Assembly (NCBI GenBank): GCA_964410945.1
Contig: CAYPJE010000044.1
Location: 1-26,203 of the forward strand
DNA: 26,203 nucleotides
Source of the DNA: CAYPJE01 sp964410945
GTDB taxonomy: Bacteria; Fidelibacterota; Marinisomatia; Marinisomatales; TCS56
Reading direction: 5' to 3'
The translations under genes were made by a program, and so were the position numbers. Under the pieces are notes generated by a model. It was not told the origin of the DNA and did no database searches. It was given only the letters and a program-made list of their open reading frames with translations. Below, in pieces: positions 23,810 to 26,203 of the stretch (positions are counted from its first letter, which is position 1; every line of letters begins with the position of its first letter).

Positions 23810-25777
23810 ATGCTAGAATTAAAAAAAGGTGTCGACATTCTTGTTGAAGTAGGTGGAATTAAATCCATCGATCAGGCCAGCACCGTTTTGGCCGATAAAC
23901 TGGATCAGGAAAACCTGAAAAAACTGGAACCCGTTAAGAACGAGGAAGCCCTGATTAAAATCGCGAACGCAATTGTAATGTGTGAACCCGACTCTGTTTT
24001 TATCGATTCGGGAAGTGAAGCTGACATTCAATGGATCCGTGATTATTCCTTAACCAAAGGTGAGGAAAAGAAACTTGCCACTGATGGACATACAATTCAT
24101 TATGATCTGCCGCAGGATCAGGCCAGACTGGTAAATCAGACTTTCTATATTGTCAACGAAGACGAGAAAGTCAGTGCCCTGGCCAAATCAACGCCTCGGG
24201 CCGAAGCATTGGAATACATGCAGGAAAACATGCGTGGAATCATGCATGGCATGTCAATGCTGATCGGATTTTTCGGTCGCGGACCAGCCGGTGCCGAAGC
24301 CACTATCCCGGCAATTGAGATTTCTTCCTCCGGATATGTTTTTCACTCAGCCGAATTATTGTACCGCAATATCTATGCTGATTTTGACAAAGAAATTGAA
24401 CGCAAAGGTATTTTCTTCACCAATGTTCACTCTGAGGGTCCTAACCGGCCGGAAGACGTCCCCAAGGCCCGTATTTTTATGGATCGCAGCTGGCAGACCA
24501 CTTTCTCAACCTTCTGCACCTATGCCGGTAATACATTGTTGATGAAAAAAGGTAACCACCGTTTTGCCGTTGATTACGCAACTTACTTCAAGCCCGGCAA
24601 AGAACTCAGTGAACATATGTTTATTACCGGAATGACCGGTCCAGGCGACCGGAAAACCTATTTTGCCGGTGCAGCACCTTCCGGTTGCGGAAAAACCACC
24701 ACCGCCATGGTGGGAACTGATTTTATTGGTGATGACCTGGCCCAGATGTGGATTTCAGATGATGGCACTGTCCGGGCCGTTAATCCGGAAAAGGGTATCT
24801 TTGGAATTGTCGCCGATGTAAACCGGGAGGGCGATCCCTACCTGATGAAATGTCTGCGCGGCGAGGGCACCGAGGTAATCTGGTCCAATGTTTTGATCGA
24901 CGATAAGCTGGTCCCACACTGGGAAGGCAATGGAGAAGAACACCCTGATAAAGGAATCAACTTCCAGGGCGAATGGTATACAGGCAAGTTGGATGCTAAC
25001 GGAAATGAAATACCGATCTCACATAAAAATGCCCGTTGCACCCTGTTATGCGAGGCCATCGAAAACCACAATACCCAGGCTAATGCAGATCCGGCTGGTG
25101 TACCGGTAAAAGTTATTACCTACTCCGGTCGCGATGCGGATACGATGCCACCAGTCTGGGTAGCAAAGAATTCGGATCACGGTGTAGCAATCGGTGCCTC
25201 CATCGTTTCAGCAGCCACCGCCACTGAAATCGGAGCTACCGGTGTCAGGAGACAACCATGGGCCAATGCTCCCTTCATCCCCGGCGCCCTGGCGGACTAC
25301 ATGGATTCACAATTCAAATTCTTCAATTCCGATGATTTGAGCAAGACCGGCCGGCCAATACTGGCGGGACTGAATTATTTCCTGACCCATGCCAATCGCG
25401 GTGGCGATGGCGATGGTCTGCTGGGAGAGAAACGTGATGTTAAAGTCTGGCTGGGCTGGCTGGAATTATTCGCCCATGGCAATGTGGAAGCAATCGAAAC
25501 ACCGGTTGGTTTCATTCCCAAATACGATGATTTGAAATCGCTGTTTGATGGCATCGATAAAGAATACTCGCAGGAACTGTATGAAATGCAGTTTGCCTTT
25601 TATCTCGACAACATCATCGGCCGCATCGATTTGCAGACCGCCGCCTACCAGAAAGAAGAAAATCTTCCCGAACAGCTGTTCCACGTCTATGAGGAGTGGA
25701 AAACCGGATTACTGGAATTGAAAGCCAAATATGGTTCGGTAGTCAGCGTTGATCAATTGATCGAAGCTGCCGGATAA
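23810..25777 (+). CDS. pckG: Phosphoenolpyruvate carboxykinase, GTP-type family, divergent subgroup
   Basis: The protein has 655 residues, longer than the usual ~600 of GTP-type PEPCK. The enzyme interconverts oxaloacetate and PEP with a nucleotide triphosphate. Family blocks include ITGMTGPGDRKTYFAGAAP (272-290), then the P-loop PSGCGKTTTAM (290-300) containing the reactive Cys293, the second kinase motif FIGDDLAQMWI (305-315) and NPEKGIFGIVADVN (325-338). The canonical GTP-type loop reads PSACGKT, so Gly replaces Ala here, and the loop after NPE(N/K)G is also unusual. The later HANRGGDGDG and KVWLGWLELFAHG blocks are conserved-looking. Nucleotide preference is therefore open. It has its own terminator downstream and is probably a single-gene unit. 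Confidence 0.9.
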   Translation: MLELKKGVDILVEVGGIKSIDQASTVLADKLDQENLKKLEPVKNEEALIKIANAIVMCEPDSVFIDSGSEADIQWIRDYSLTKGEEKKLATDGHTIHYDLPQDQARLVNQTFYIVNEDEKVSALAKSTPRAEALEYMQENMRGIMHGMSMLIGFFGRGPAGAEATIPAIEISSSGYVFHSAELLYRNIYADFDKEIERKGIFFTNVHSEGPNRPEDVPKARIFMDRSWQTTFSTFCTYAGNTLLMKKGNHRFAVDYATYFKPGKELSEHMFITGMTGPGDRKTYFAGAAPSGCGKTTTAMVGTDFIGDDLAQMWISDDGTVRAVNPEKGIFGIVADVNREGDPYLMKCLRGEGTEVIWSNVLIDDKLVPHWEGNGEEHPDKGINFQGEWYTGKLDANGNEIPISHKNARCTLLCEAIENHNTQANADPAGVPVKVITYSGRDADTMPPVWVAKNSDHGVAIGASIVSAATATEIGATGVRRQPWANAPFIPGALADYMDSQFKFFNSDDLSKTGRPILAGLNYFLTHANRGGDGDGLLGEKRDVKVWLGWLELFAHGNVEAIETPVGFIPKYDDLKSLFDGIDKEYSQELYEMQFAFYLDNIIGRIDLQTAAYQKEENLPEQLFHVYEEWKTGLLELKAKYGSVVSVDQLIEAAG

Positions 25778-25795
25778 GATCATAGTATTGCACTG

Positions 25796-25840
25796 AACAG
25801 GCAAGCACCTGGATTTTCCGGGACTTGCCTGTTTTATTAT
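25796..25840 (+). terminator. Rho-independent terminator after PEP carboxykinase
   Basis: A ten-base stem, AACAGGCAAG (25796-25805) with CTTGCCTGTT (25824-25833), is separated by an 18-base loop and followed by TTTATTATT. Confidence 0.85.
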
Positions 25841-25937
25841 TCTGTATTCCGGCTTGCATTTTCAAGCCCATCCAAATAAGTTCGTGACAACCAAAACTCG
25901 TTCATCGTGTCAAACGAAACGTGAACAATAAGTACCA

Positions 25938-26203
25938 TTGAAAGAAGAAATTAGAAAACTGATCAAAAAGGCTCAGGCTGGCGACAGTGAAGCCTTTCAT
26001 GAATTGGTAAAAATACACGATGAGCGAGTCATGATATTAGCATACCAACTGACCCATAACGAACAGGATGCTGAAGACCTCTACCAGGAGGCTTTCATTA
26101 AAGCCTATAAAAATATCGGCAGCTTCCGGTTTGAAAGTCAGTTTTATACCTGGCTCTATCGTATTACCGTCAACACCGCCTATAATTTCAAACGCAAACT
26201 GTC
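25938..26203 (+). CDS. rpoE: ECF (sigma-E type) RNA polymerase sigma factor, 5' part only
   Basis: The frame is open to the right edge, giving 88 codons. It starts KEEIRKLIKKAQAGDSEAFH after a TTG, and shows sigma-70 region 2: HNEQDAEDLYQEAFIKAYK then SFRFESQFYTWLYRITVNTA, with the core-binding and -10 recognition helices typical of ECF factors. An in-frame TAA at 25929-25931 and the absence of ATG or GTG before the conserved region make TTG 25938 the only plausible start. No strong Shine-Dalgarno sequence is seen, which suggests low translation. ECF factors commonly direct envelope-stress or surface genes and are often followed by an anti-sigma gene, which would lie beyond the window. Subfamily cannot be set from this part. 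Confidence 0.93.
   Translation, partial: MKEEIRKLIKKAQAGDSEAFHELVKIHDERVMILAYQLTHNEQDAEDLYQEAFIKAYKNIGSFRFESQFYTWLYRITVNTAYNFKRKL

Noticed and set aside
25841..25937. Possible autoregulatory ECF promoter upstream of the sigma gene
   Set aside because: GTGACAACC and a downstream CGTGTC have roughly suitable spacing, but neither matches a known ECF consensus well enough to call.

Overview
The window looks like a chromosomal segment from an uncultured Gram-negative bacterium of the FCB (Fibrobacterota-Chlorobiota-Bacteroidota) type, for example a Marinimicrobia- or KSB1-like lineage. This is inferred from lipoprotein and outer-membrane genes, a DUF5683/PEGA-like protein, a fused CitD-CitE citrate lyase subunit, and the characteristic short intergenic repeats. 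No tRNA, rRNA, CRISPR array, transposase or phage gene is visible.

Region 1 (1-5754, minus strand) is a tricarboxylate cluster transcribed right to left. It contains a citrate lyase acyl-carrier/beta fusion (citDE), citrate lyase alpha (citF), a small HD-type phosphohydrolase whose HD dyad reads Ile-Asp, and a fungal LYS4-type homoaconitase cut by the left edge. A 422-bp GxxExxY cassette with 20-bp imperfect terminal inverted repeats lies between the last two genes. The GxxExxY reading frame carries an apparent amber stop near its N-terminus. A shorter palindrome of the same repeat family sits just downstream of citF.

Region 2 (5755-15248, plus strand) is a two-gene surface system. The first gene encodes a 2748-residue putative lipoprotein built from about 27 Big_1/invasin-like Ig units in an alternating A-B pattern, with a clear 1740-bp internal duplication. 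The second encodes a small outer-membrane beta-barrel starting one base after the giant's stop codon.

Region 3 (15249-18197) is visibly A+T-rich. It holds several families of intergenic repeats and three minus-strand envelope genes: a small secreted protein, a lipoprotein and a PEGA/DUF5683-like membrane protein.

Region 4 (18198-20838, minus strand) is housekeeping: radC, thyX and a cysQ-like phosphatase, the last two forming an operon.

Region 5 (21315-26203, plus strand) holds rng (RNase G), rplU and rpmA ending at a strong terminator. These are followed by a divergent PEP carboxykinase with its own terminator, and then the 5' part of an ECF sigma factor cut by the right edge.

Citrate lyase and PEP carboxykinase could both feed or draw oxaloacetate, but nothing in the sequence links them directly. 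The items most worth following up are the giant lipoprotein-barrel pair, the LYS4-type aconitase in a citrate lyase cluster, and the inverted-repeat GxxExxY cassette.
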